IMG/VR virus record: IMGVR_UViG_3300035670_000217 | Location: 1 to 60,937 of that record | Reading direction: 5' to 3' (one strand) | DNA length: 60,937 nt | Origin: a virus | Shown: one piece after another, positions 40,342-47,236 of the stretch | How positions within the stretch are numbered: position 1 is the stretch's first letter | Layout of the letters: each line of letters begins with the position of its first letter | Notes under the pieces: model-generated | The model's input: only the letters and a program-made list of their open reading frames with translations | The model's database searches: none | What the model was told of the DNA's origin: nothing | Made by a program: the position numbers and the translations under genes

Positions 40342-41120
40342 GCGGGCACGCTGAGGCAGGCGATGTACCGATCTCGGGCGACTTCCGGGATCAACGTGAT
40401 GCGCAGGGACACGGCGGCGTCGGTCTCGTCGTCCATGCCGATGGTCCACTCACTGAGGTCGGCGACGGCCAGGCCGACCTCCTTGGCGAGATCAATCATG
40501 GCGGGGAGGACATGCTCCAGCAGCACGCGGTGGGCGGTCGCGGCTTGCTCTGGGGCGTCCAGGTCGAACATGACGCTGGTCAGCAGCGTGGCGGTTGCCT
40601 CCTCGGCCTTCATCCGCGGATCAGAGGCGGTGTGTTCCAGGGCGGCGGCGATCTTCTCGCGGATGGTCTGGGCGTTGTCGTCCCAGCGGACTTGTTTCAG
40701 GTCGGGCATGGCCTGGTCGCTCTCCAGCTCCTCGGGGTAGTACTGGGCGTTCTCCTCCAGGGTGGTCATGGGTTTGAGCACGGGGGTCAGGGTGCCGTTG
40801 AACATCTGCAGGCTGCCGACGTAGAGGTCTCGGCGCAGCACGTCTGGATCAATGGTGGCGTCGGCGGTGTCGCCTTCCTCGTCGATGGCGGTGACCAGGA
40901 TGCGACCGAACAGGATGTCGCCATGCCAGGGGGCGCTGGCCGCCTGGGTGCCTTCCTTGACGGTCAGGGCGCCGTTGTCGTCGACCCACGCTACATGGCC
41001 AGGGGCGGGGCTGCCGGCGGCGGTGATGACTTCGCAGCCAATGGCGTCATACATGGCGGCCAGGGTGTTGTCGATCTCGATGGCGTTGATGCCTTCGGCG
41101 GTGATCAGTAGTGCTTTCAT
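40338..41120 (-). CDS. DUF3846-like protein with extra C-terminal domain
   Basis: 260 residues. The N-terminus (MKALLITAEGINAIEIDNTLAAMYDAIGCEVITA, VAWVDDNGALTVKEGTQ, HGDILFGRILVTAIDEEG) is the DUF3846 pattern common in phage early regions. A C-terminal helical and strand segment follows (DETDAAVSLRITLIPEVARD). Function is unknown. It ends just before the terminator that closes the early block. Confidence 0.75.
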   Translation of the reverse strand: MKALLITAEGINAIEIDNTLAAMYDAIGCEVITAAGSPAPGHVAWVDDNGALTVKEGTQAASAPWHGDILFGRILVTAIDEEGDTADATIDPDVLRRDLYVGSLQMFNGTLTPVLKPMTTLEENAQYYPEELESDQAMPDLKQVRWDDNAQTIREKIAAALEHTASDPRMKAEEATATLLTSVMFDLDAPEQAATAHRVLLEHVLPAMIDLAKEVGLAVADLSEWTIGMDDETDAAVSLRITLIPEVARDRYIACLSVPA

Positions 41121-41145
41121 GGGTGCTTCCTCTCTCGGTGAGGGC

Positions 41146-41310
41146 TTAGGGCAGGTTGTGGGTGCGGCGCTGGCGCTTGAGCAGCTCGCGCTCCCACTTT
41201 TGGCCGGTGTACGGGTACTCCCGGCGGGGTCGAACATCGTTGCGGGTGGCCAGCCACATGCACAGGGCGATCGGGGTGGCGACCAAGATCCAATAGAACA
41301 GCCAGTTCAT
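41146..41310 (-). CDS. Small membrane protein (54 residues)
   Basis: The ATG at 41310 overlaps the stop of the next upstream gene (ATGA). Product: MNWLFYWILVATPIALCMWLA transmembrane helix, then a basic tail with WERELLKRQRR. It has two or three aromatic residues at each membrane edge. Function is unknown, but the coupling supports it being real. Confidence 0.6.
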   Translation of the reverse strand: MNWLFYWILVATPIALCMWLATRNDVRPRREYPYTGQKWERELLKRQRRTHNLP

Positions 41311-41537
41311 GATGCCTTCCTCATGCCGGGGCAGCGCTCGTCGGCGATACCGCGGTAGTCGTGGTGTCCGTTGCGCTCGCTGGGCGGGATGCCTCGGGCG
41401 GCCTGGGCGTCATGGATTGCGACCATCTCGCAGTAGCGGCGCTCCTCGATCTGCTGGGCGTCGACATCGGCGGTGCCGACGTAGCCGAGGGCGGCGATGG
41501 TGGCGATTCCGGCGGTGATGGCGAGGGCTTTTCGCAT
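41307..41537 (-). CDS. Small protein with N-terminal signal or membrane segment
   Basis: 76 residues. MRKALAITAGIATIAALGYVG is a signal-like or membrane segment, then VDAQQIEERRYCEMVAIHD, Cys-containing and charged. The ATG 41537 has GGAGG at good spacing. It may be an exported or periplasmic factor, perhaps a superinfection or envelope function. No family is recognised. Confidence 0.6.
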   Translation of the reverse strand: MRKALAITAGIATIAALGYVGTADVDAQQIEERRYCEMVAIHDAQAARGIPPSERNGHHDYRGIADERCPGMRKAS

Positions 41538-41592
41538 GGCTCTGACCTCCAATAATTCTAGCAGAATCGGGGGCTTGGCGCCCCCTTTGGGC

Positions 41593-42012
41593 TCAATTTT
41601 GGATGGCTTCTGCCACCTGTTGTTGGGTCAGGCCGGAAGCTCGGGCGCGGGCCTGGATGTGTATGTCCCGGGCGGTGGTCATCTCGACGAAGGCGGGGCG
41701 CAGCATGTCGTCGCTGATCCCGTCGCGGGTGTCGATATGCCAGCCATAGATGGCGATCTCGCGCAGATAGGCGGGCTCCTGCCAGAGCCCCGCCAGGTTC
41801 ACGTTGCGCGGGTGGTTCATGGCATCCACCAGGCGAGTCAGCAGCGCGCCCCTGGCCTCGATGATCGTGCCGTAGTGCTTGCTGGCCTCGCTGGCGATGG
41901 CGTTCAGCTCGCGGGCCTCGCCCATCCGTCCGCGTGTCTCGGCGTACTCGATCAAGGCTTGCCAGGCGCGATTGATCTGCGCGTGCTCGGCGGGCTCGTA
42001 GAGTCGACTCAT
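41593..42012 (-). CDS. Hypothetical early protein
   Basis: 139 residues, mainly helical (QINRAWQALIEYAETRG, AREDNAIASEAS-like segments) with WQEPAYLREIAIYGWHIDTRD centrally. Ends with a possible HTH-like LTQQQVAEAIQN. Starts a few bases after the upstream gene's stop region with overlap (42009-42012). Function is unknown. Confidence 0.6.
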   Translation of the reverse strand: MSRLYEPAEHAQINRAWQALIEYAETRGRMGEARELNAIASEASKHYGTIIEARGALLTRLVDAMNHPRNVNLAGLWQEPAYLREIAIYGWHIDTRDGISDDMLRPAFVEMTTARDIHIQARARASGLTQQQVAEAIQN

Positions 42013-42233
42013 GACAGTACGCCTCCCATCTTCGCGGGGTCGCATCCGAGGTATTTCACGGCGGCCATGGCCTCCAGGCGGGCGTAGCGGCTGGGCTTGC
42101 CGCCCACGCTGACGATCAGCCTACCGCCACGGCTGTAGCGCCGCGCCAGGCGCGCCACGCAATTCAGGTAGCGGTCGTGGTTGGTGGTGGCCAGGCGCGA
42201 TGCCTGAGCCAGATAGCGGTCGTAATTGGTCAT
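42009..42233 (-). CDS. Small basic protein with DRYL repeat
   Basis: 74 residues. MTNYDRYLAQASRLATTNHDRYLNCVARLARRYS shows a tandem 'DRYLxxxxRLA' repeat, then SVGGKPSRYARLEAMAAVKYLG. Arg- and Tyr-rich, possibly nucleic-acid binding. It overlaps the next gene by four bases. Function is unknown. Confidence 0.55.
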   Translation of the reverse strand: MTNYDRYLAQASRLATTNHDRYLNCVARLARRYSRGGRLIVSVGGKPSRYARLEAMAAVKYLGCDPAKMGGVLS

Positions 42234-42260
42234 GGGGGCTTCCTCTCTCTCCAGGAGTGA

Positions 42261-42470
42261 TCAGTAGCGCTCGTCGGGGCCGTGGTAGGTGGCGACCGAG
42301 GCGCGATCCATCAGCGTCTCGGCGCGCTCGCGGGCCTGGCCGGTGAGGCCTTCGCGGTCGTTGAGGTCCAGCAGCTCGGCCAGCTCGATGCACTCGCCCG
42401 GGGTCAGTTGGTGGCCAGGGAAGGCGCGGTCGATCTGGGCGCGGGCGATGGCGGCTTTGATGGTGTGCAT
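42261..42470 (-). CDS. Hypothetical small early protein
   Basis: 69 residues (MHTIKAAIARAQIDRAFPGHQLTPGE..., LDLNDREGLTGQARERAETLMDRAS). Helical and acidic/basic mixed. Coupled to the upstream gene at 42473. No family is recognised. Confidence 0.55.
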   Translation of the reverse strand: MHTIKAAIARAQIDRAFPGHQLTPGECIELAELLDLNDREGLTGQARERAETLMDRASVATYHGPDERY

Positions 42471-42472
42471 GA

Positions 42473-42694
42473 TCACTCCCCCACTCCGGTCATGATTTCG
42501 GCCTCCCGGGCCTCCCGCATTCTCTGGATATACGCCAGGCGGTAATGCTGCGCGGCGGCAGAGTTCAGCACTGCGAACCCGTGTAGGCCGGCGCGGCGGC
42601 CTCGCTTGGCGTGGAAAAGCGCTATCTTCGCGCGCTCCAGGTGCAGGGCGGCGCTGTCGAGGTATTGCTGGGAGGTGTATCGGGCGGTGGTCAT
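42473..42694 (-). CDS. Hypothetical small early protein, first gene of a promoter-bearing unit
   Basis: 73 residues (MTTARYTSQQYLDSAALHLERAKIALFHAKRG...). Basic. It is the first gene after a promoter and a 21-bp dyad at 42736-42776, with GAGAGGAAG ahead of its ATG. That promoter probably drives the run of small genes down to the terminator at 40.2 kb. Confidence 0.6.
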   Translation of the reverse strand: MTTARYTSQQYLDSAALHLERAKIALFHAKRGRRAGLHGFAVLNSAAAQHYRLAYIQRMREAREAEIMTGVGE

Positions 42695-42735
42695 CGCTGC
42701 TTCCTCTCGTGTGGTGTTTCGGTGTTGCTGTCCAC

Positions 42736-42764
42736 ACTATAGCGGCTCACTCCTCATAGTGCAA
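42736..42764 (-). promoter_or_regulatory. Putative promoter of the 42.7-40.3 kb unit
   Basis: On the minus strand TTGCAC (42759-42764) and TATAGT (42736-42741) are 17 bases apart. The -35 hexamer lies in one arm of the 21-bp palindrome at 42756-42776, so a protein bound there would block RNA polymerase. Confidence 0.55.
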
Positions 42765-42776
42765 GCTTTGCACTAT
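42756..42776. promoter_or_regulatory. Operator-like 21-bp palindrome, site 1
   Basis: Perfect 9-bp arms ATAGTGCAA and TTGCACTAT around GCT. Two related sites lie at 44222-44242 and 47160-47180. It overlaps the -35 of the promoter above and the last codons of the upstream gene. It is a likely binding site for a dimeric regulator. Confidence 0.6.
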
Positions 42777-43321
42777 TGGTAGACATCTAATCCTTTGGTC
42801 AAGGGGGTCTCGGCGCCCTGGCTGGCGTCCAAGGCCTCGCGCTCCAGGCTCTTGATGTTGAGGGCCAGGCAGCCGTCCTCCCTGGCGATCTGCACCAGGC
42901 TCGATAGGATCGGCGCCCCGTTATCGGCCAGGGCCTCCAGGTCGGCGCGGGTGACGTTGATCGTCAGGCTGTCGCGAGAGCCCTCGGCCATCTGCGCCTC
43001 GAGCCACTGGCGCTCCTCCTTCGGCAAATGGAGGATGTGGAGATCCTCGATGCTGCGCGGAAACGTCTTCTTGCGGGGCTCGTACTTCACGTTGACCAGC
43101 GGATGCCGGACCACCTCCCCTTGGCTGTTCGTCCCCATCCAACCCTTGAGCATGACGACGCGCGGCTTCATGCCATGCCTGGCCATCATCTCCTCGACGA
43201 GCGTGGCAGCCTCCTGTCCGGCGGCCTCGCTGTGACGATCGGCGTCGACGGCTTGCGCCAGCTCGACGCGAACAGGGGTTTCGCCCATCCAGGCGACGCA
43301 TACGGCTTTGTAGGTGATCAT
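42773..43321 (-). CDS. Hypothetical early protein
   Basis: 182 residues. MITYKAVCVAWMGETPVRVELAQAVDADRHS, EEMMARHGMKPRVVMLKGWMGTNSQGEVVRH, and LTINVTRADLEALADNGAPIL suggest an alpha/beta protein of unknown function. It stops inside the dyad region. Phage early genes of this kind often modify host functions; no evidence here. Confidence 0.6.
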   Translation of the reverse strand: MITYKAVCVAWMGETPVRVELAQAVDADRHSEAAGQEAATLVEEMMARHGMKPRVVMLKGWMGTNSQGEVVRHPLVNVKYEPRKKTFPRSIEDLHILHLPKEERQWLEAQMAEGSRDSLTINVTRADLEALADNGAPILSSLVQIAREDGCLALNIKSLEREALDASQGAETPLTKGLDVYQ

Positions 43322-43330
43322 GATGTTCCC

Positions 43331-43696
43331 TCAGATACGGATGATGTGCGGGTGGCCATTCTCTAACGCTTCCATCGCGAGGTCGCGCGACGAAGGCTCA
43401 AGGTCGCTGGCGTCGCTGGGTCGCGCTAGGTAGAACCACTGCGGCCCCTCTGCGCCATCGTAGTAGTCGTCGATCCACTTCTCGACCGCACGAGGGGTCG
43501 CCGGCAGGGTCTGGCAGCAGTCATCCCAGCGGCCCCCGTCGCAGTCGATGCCTCCATACACGACGACGATCTGGCCATGCTCCTGACGCTCGGCGATCCT
43601 GGCGGCGCGGGCGGCGCGCTCGGCCAGGCGGTCGTCGATGGTGGCGGAGTATTCCTTGCACATCTTGGTGAGTTTGCGGCGCAGACGCGGGTTCAT
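43331..43696 (-). CDS. Hypothetical early protein
   Basis: 121 residues. A basic helical N-terminus (NPRLRRKLTKMCKEYSATIDDRLAERAARAARI) and a C-terminal part with IVVVYGGIDCDGGRWDDCCQTLP and RAVEKWIDDYYDG. The Cys pairs may bind metal. It overlaps its upstream gene by four bases. Function is unknown. Confidence 0.6.
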   Translation of the reverse strand: MNPRLRRKLTKMCKEYSATIDDRLAERAARAARIAERQEHGQIVVVYGGIDCDGGRWDDCCQTLPATPRAVEKWIDDYYDGAEGPQWFYLARPSDASDLEPSSRDLAMEALENGHPHIIRI

Positions 43697-44187
43697 GATG
43701 CGACCTCCTCGGTGTTGACGCGGATGACATCGGCCACGGTGATCCAGGTGGATTCATCGCGGATGCTGGCCATCTTGCTGGCGTAGATCCGGCGGCCGTC
43801 GACCTCCAGGGTGGCGTATTGGGTGTAGTAAGGGCCATGGAAGGCCTCGCCGATAAAGAACGTCGTCAGCGGGCCATTGCTGCGGATGCGCAGCGGCGGG
43901 AGGACGTTGAACGCCTGCTCCACCTGCTCCTCGGTGGCGCGCTGCAGCTCTCCCTTGGCCAGGATGTGCTCGCGCTCGAACGCCTCGAACTGGTCCCATG
44001 TCATCGTCACGACGGGCAGGGCGTCGGGCTCGTGAGTGCGATAGTAGCGGTCGGCAGCCTCGACGGCGCGCTTGATGGCGAAGGGGTCGCGCTCTAGGGT
44101 GTCGCCGTCCATTACGGTGTAGGCGCAGCAGTAGCGGGCATTGCTGGCGACGACCAGGCGGGCGTTGTTGTCGGTCAGATTCATCAT
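43693..44187 (-). CDS. Hypothetical early protein, first gene after promoter and dyad site 2
   Basis: 164 residues starting at tandem ATG codons (MMNLTDNNARLVVASNARYCCAY). Contains MTWDQFEAFEREHILAKGELQR and TTFFIGEAFHGPYYTQYATLEVDG. A GAGGAAG site and a promoter with an operator-like dyad lie upstream. No family is recognised. Confidence 0.6.
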   Translation of the reverse strand: MMNLTDNNARLVVASNARYCCAYTVMDGDTLERDPFAIKRAVEAADRYYRTHEPDALPVVTMTWDQFEAFEREHILAKGELQRATEEQVEQAFNVLPPLRIRSNGPLTTFFIGEAFHGPYYTQYATLEVDGRRIYASKMASIRDESTWITVADVIRVNTEEVAS

Positions 44188-44218
44188 GGCGGCTTCCTCT
44201 CGTTGGTGGCCTGAGTGA

Positions 44219-44247
44219 ACGATAGTGCAATATCTGCACTGTTGCAA
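44219..44247 (-). promoter_or_regulatory. Putative promoter with operator-like dyad, site 2
   Basis: On the minus strand TTGCAA (44242-44247) and TATCGT (44219-44224) have a 17-base spacer. The 21-bp element 44222-44242, with AGTGCA and TGCACT arms, occupies that spacer. It resembles site 1 at 42756 in length, register and arms. It sits directly after the terminator of the upstream unit. Confidence 0.55.
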
Positions 44248-44249
44248 GC

Positions 44250-44278
44250 GAAGAAAAGGGGCTCTCAGTGAGCCCCTT
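44250..44278 (-). terminator. Intrinsic terminator of the 45.1-44.3 kb genes
   Basis: On the minus strand a 9-bp stem AAGGGGCTC / GAGCCCCTT with a 5-base loop (44256-44278) is followed by TTTTCTTC. It lies 5 bases after the stop of the 271-residue gene. This is one of the clearest rho-independent terminators in the window. Confidence 0.85.
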
Positions 44279-44282
44279 GTGA

Positions 44283-45098
44283 TTACGAGTAGGTAAAGAT
44301 GCGCTCATTCTCGTCGAGCATCTGCTCCCACCGATCCACCGCGGAGCGGATGTCGCGCACCAGGTCGCGCTCGGTGCCTCCCTTGCTGGTGCCGCGAATC
44401 ACCTTCTTGAACACCTGCTCGCGCGGCCCTCCCCCGATCCCGTAGAAGTCGGACATGCGGTAGGGGTCCAGACGCACCTCGGCGTAGCCGCGTTGGCGGT
44501 CCACCTCGGTCAGGTCGATGCGCAGCACCATGCCGGCGTAGTGGGCGTCGGCGGCGGGCTCCACCATCCACTCCGGGGCGGCGACATCGGCCTTCTCCTC
44601 GAAGGCCTCCTCGATCTCCTCAGGCTCGCCGTGGTCCAGGCTGTCGATCATGGCGTCCTCGCGGGTGATCATGCTGCACGTCCAATCCCAGCCGGCGATC
44701 TCGGTGGAGCCCTGGGTGCGCCCCTCGAACAGCCAGGTGCCGGGGTGCTCGGCAACATCGGCGCCCCAGCCACCATCCTCGAGGGGGTTGGCGTACTCCA
44801 TGGTGCCGAAGATCCACATGCCATCACTGTTCTGCACCAGGATGCGGGCGCCGGCGGGCCAGTCCTCCGGGCGGTTCAGGCGTTCGCGGCGGGCCTGGCT
44901 CCACTCCTCGTGGGTGATGTAGTCGAAGACGGCGAAGCGCAGCACTACCTCGCCGCTACTGTCGGTACAGGACCACTCCACATCCTGGGAGGCGGTCGGG
45001 TGGTCGTCGTCCCGACTGGCGTACAGTGCCTCCTCGAGAGTGGTGGGCCACTGGGAGTGGTGGCGAACGAGGTAATCCAGGACGTCAGTACGGTTCAT
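44283..45098 (-). CDS. Hypothetical early protein
   Basis: 271 residues. Trp-rich acidic sequence with VLDYLVRHHSQWP, VVLRFAVFDYITHEEWSQARRERLN, GMWIFGTMEYANP and WTCSMITREDAMIDSL. The C-terminus (PREQVFKKVIRGTSKGGTERDLVRDI) is separate and more basic. No family is recognised. It is the last gene before the terminator. Confidence 0.6.
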   Translation of the reverse strand: MNRTDVLDYLVRHHSQWPTTLEEALYASRDDDHPTASQDVEWSCTDSSGEVVLRFAVFDYITHEEWSQARRERLNRPEDWPAGARILVQNSDGMWIFGTMEYANPLEDGGWGADVAEHPGTWLFEGRTQGSTEIAGWDWTCSMITREDAMIDSLDHGEPEEIEEAFEEKADVAAPEWMVEPAADAHYAGMVLRIDLTEVDRQRGYAEVRLDPYRMSDFYGIGGGPREQVFKKVIRGTSKGGTERDLVRDIRSAVDRWEQMLDENERIFTYS

Positions 45099-45333
45099 GT
45101 TGTCTCTCCAGGTATTCGGCCAGCAGCCGATCGCTGTCGGCCTCGGTCAGTTTGCGCTCGAGCCAGGGGGCGGGGCGGCCCCGGCGGTCCAGGATCGTGA
45201 ACTCGAACTCCTCGGGCTCGGGTGGGTCGGCGTCGCCATAGCCGGTGCCTGTGATTGCCATGGGGCGGTAGTCGGAGGCGTAGGTGACGCGGCAAATGGC
45301 AGGTATTCCTCTGATCCGAGTATGAAATTCCAT
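45085..45333 (-). CDS. Hypothetical small early protein
   Basis: 82 residues (MEFHTRIRGIPAICRVTYASDYRPMAITGTGYGDADPPEPEEFEFTILDR...). Beta-rich, ends in helix ADSDRLLAEYLERQ. The ATG at 45333 overlaps the HNH gene stop; GAGAGGT lies 8 bases upstream. It overlaps the next gene by 14 bases. Function is unknown. Confidence 0.6.
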   Translation of the reverse strand: MEFHTRIRGIPAICRVTYASDYRPMAITGTGYGDADPPEPEEFEFTILDRRGRPAPWLERKLTEADSDRLLAEYLERQHEPY

Positions 45334-45932
45334 CACGCGCACCTCTCGCGGTGAAACTCGGAAACCAGCATGCCATGATCGATGCAGAACCCATGCTCAG
45401 CCCGAAACTCAAGAGATGCCATCGCGGCCTCATCGATATGCTCGTACCGGCCAAGGAACTTGCACTTCTGACCAATCTTGCATTGCGCTTTCCACATGCC
45501 TCTTGCCTTGTCCCAAACGACACCGGGTATTCCCGTCGTGTTAGTGGAGCTAATCGACAGGTTACGGCTATTCAGGGAGCGAGATGATGCGCGCAAATTC
45601 ACCCACCGGTTGTCCGTTGCATCGCGATTCACATGATCGATCTCCTCGGGAAGAGGATCATTGGTCATCCAAATCCATGCCAGCTCATGTTCAGAGAAAG
45701 TTTTGCCATGGATTTTGATCTGACGGAATTGGTAGCCAAACCGGTTAGTCGATGTCGTTCCTGCCCGTTTCCCGAAAATCTTTAAATTGGTCGACTTCCA
45801 TATTCTTTCGCTCGTAAACCACCTCCTCCCACGCTCTTTCCATGTGAAGATGCCGGTATCAGGGTTGTAATCCAGGAGCTCTCGAACGGTTGCTTGACTG
45901 ATCCGAGGCATCCTTCTTGTCTTAGGTGTCAT
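45333..45932 (-). CDS. HNH homing endonuclease with AP2-type DNA-binding domain (paralogue 1)
   Basis: 199 residues. HNH core: HELAWIWMTNDPLPEEIDHVNRDATDNRWVNLRASSRSLNSRN. An AP2-like segment follows (GIPGVVWDKARGMWKAQCKIGQKCKFLGRYEHIDEAAMASLEFRAEHG). Such genes are free-standing mobile endonucleases. The DNA is clearly more AT-rich than neighbours. AGGAGG precedes the ATG at 45932, but an ATG at 46004 coupled to the MazG-like stop reads in frame, leaving a 24-residue upstream leader. Confidence 0.85.
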   Translation of the reverse strand: MTPKTRRMPRISQATVRELLDYNPDTGIFTWKERGRRWFTSERIWKSTNLKIFGKRAGTTSTNRFGYQFRQIKIHGKTFSEHELAWIWMTNDPLPEEIDHVNRDATDNRWVNLRASSRSLNSRNLSISSTNTTGIPGVVWDKARGMWKAQCKIGQKCKFLGRYEHIDEAAMASLEFRAEHGFCIDHGMLVSEFHRERCA

Positions 45933-46000
45933 GCTGCTACCTCCTGCTTGCGGCTGGCGGGTGTGGGCCGGCACGGGGCGGACGGGACGGTCGTCGTTCA

Positions 46001-46543
46001 TCATGATGCCCCCTTCATGGCGACGTACTCGGCCACGGTGTCGCGGTTGTTGGCGTTCCAGTCGCTGAAGCCGTCCGGGAAGCGGGCGGCGAGCTTGGCG
46101 ATATTCAGCTCCTGGACGCGCTCCAGGGTGTGACCCTCGATCTCGGCGGCCCGGGCGGCGAGCGCCACCAGGCTGACCAGCAGGCCGGCGGTGCCCTCGC
46201 CGGGATCCTTGCCGTAGACCAGCCACTTCTTGGCGCGTCCGGCGATGATCGACGCCAGGCGCAGGGCGCGCTCGGCGCAGGCTAAGGTGGTCGGCGCCAG
46301 CGTCGCCCCGCCATCGGCCACGGCGGCGGCGTACTCCTCGAACGGGTCCGTCCCAAGGGTCTCGCCGGCCAGGGCGATGAACCAGCACAGGTCGCCGATC
46401 TCCTCGATGGCGTGCAGCGAGCCGTTGGTCAGCAGCAGCTCGTAGGACTCGTCGACCAGGCCAAGGGCGGCGTGGGCGAAGTTCATCGCCGGCGTGGGCA
46501 TCGCCTTGGCGGTGCGCATGGCCAGCATGATGTAGTCGCTCAT
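46001..46543 (-). CDS. MazG-like nucleotide pyrophosphohydrolase
   Basis: 180 residues. NFAHAALGLVDESYELLLTNGSLHAIEEIGDLCWFIALAGET shows the ExxE (DESYELL) and EIGD motifs of the all-alpha NTP-PPase superfamily, including MazG. A second helical half follows (KKWLVYGKDPGEGTAG). Phage MazG-like enzymes may lower ppGpp or clean nucleotide pools. The start at 46543 overlaps the previous stop. Confidence 0.75.
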   Translation of the reverse strand: MSDYIMLAMRTAKAMPTPAMNFAHAALGLVDESYELLLTNGSLHAIEEIGDLCWFIALAGETLGTDPFEEYAAAVADGGATLAPTTLACAERALRLASIIAGRAKKWLVYGKDPGEGTAGLLVSLVALAARAAEIEGHTLERVQELNIAKLAARFPDGFSDWNANNRDTVAEYVAMKGAS

Positions 46544-46737
46544 GGGGTCTTCCTCGCGTGAACGTGGCGATGGGAGGCGAGCGCCATATTGACGACCTTG
46601 GCCTCCGAGGGTCGAATGGCGAACTCGCCGGACAGCCGATAGAACAGCCCGCGGCGGCTGATACCGATCATCTCGGCCATCTCCTCGGGCTTCATCTTCA
46701 GCTCGGCCATAGCGTCGCGCAGCTCGTCCTTTGTCAT
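46540..46737 (-). CDS. Small HTH protein
   Basis: 65 residues. MTKDELRDAMAELKMKPEEMAEMIGISRRGLFYRLSGEFAIRPSEAKVV matches a DNA-binding HTH (EMAEMIGISRRGLFYRLSG). It is coupled to the MazG-like gene by ATGA overlap. It lies close to two dyad sites and is a candidate regulator. Confidence 0.7.
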   Translation of the reverse strand: MTKDELRDAMAELKMKPEEMAEMIGISRRGLFYRLSGEFAIRPSEAKVVNMALASHRHVHARKTP

Positions 46738-46778
46738 GTTGGATCTCCGTGGTGGGCGCGACGGGCGCGCCCGATGGA

Positions 46779-47099
46779 TTACTCGGCGGGTGCCTCGAGG
46801 CTGAGTAGGCTGCTGATCCTCTCCTGCATGATCGCCACACGCCTGGCGGACTCGGCGCGCTCGCGCTCGATGGCGGCCTTGAGGCCATCAATCTGGGCAT
46901 TGACCAGCACTTCCTCGCTGGGGACTCTCACCTCGATGTCGCGCGCTTCCAGGTAGATGCGCACGTCGCCAGATTCCGTCGTCTCCACCTCGGGCTCGTC
47001 GTCGGGGCGGTAGTTGCGCGTGGCGATATGGTACTCGCCGCTCCAGGAATACTTGACCAGGTAGATGTGCAGCGTGGTCTTCAGGGTGCGGTTGCTCAT
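46779..47099 (-). CDS. Hypothetical early protein, first gene after dyad site 3
   Basis: 106 residues (MSNRTLKTTLHIYLVKYSWSGEYHIATRNYRPDDEPEVETTESGDVRIYLEARDIEVRVPSEE...) with a C-terminal coiled coil. Beta-rich first half. GAGGAAG lies before the ATG. It heads the unit following the terminator at 47190-47223. Function is unknown. Confidence 0.6.
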   Translation of the reverse strand: MSNRTLKTTLHIYLVKYSWSGEYHIATRNYRPDDEPEVETTESGDVRIYLEARDIEVRVPSEEVLVNAQIDGLKAAIERERAESARRVAIMQERISSLLSLEAPAE

Positions 47100-47159
47100 G
47101 TCGGTCTTCCTCATGGTAGATGGGCGCCGTCTCGGGTGGCGCCATTACACCTTAGCGCA

Positions 47160-47180
47160 TACGTGCAGACTTTGCACTAT
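47160..47180. promoter_or_regulatory. Operator-like 21-bp dyad, site 3
   Basis: The right arm TTGCACTAT is identical to sites 1 and 2's consensus; the left arm has GTGCA with a mismatch. 16 of 21 bases match site 1 by eye. No convincing promoter hexamers were found at this one. The region is the 137-base gap between dnaB and the next gene. Confidence 0.5.
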
Positions 47181-47189
47181 CCATGGCGC

Positions 47190-47223
47190 AAAAAAATTAC
47201 CCCCTTACGTGCGCAAAGGGGTA
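47190..47223 (-). terminator. Intrinsic terminator downstream of dnaB
   Basis: On the minus strand a stem of 6 bp (TACCCC / GGGGTA), extended by two pairs past a mismatch, is followed by ATTTTTTT. It lies 14 bases after the dnaB stop. It ends the replication operon. Confidence 0.85.
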
Positions 47224-47236
47224 TTTCCCAGGCTAT

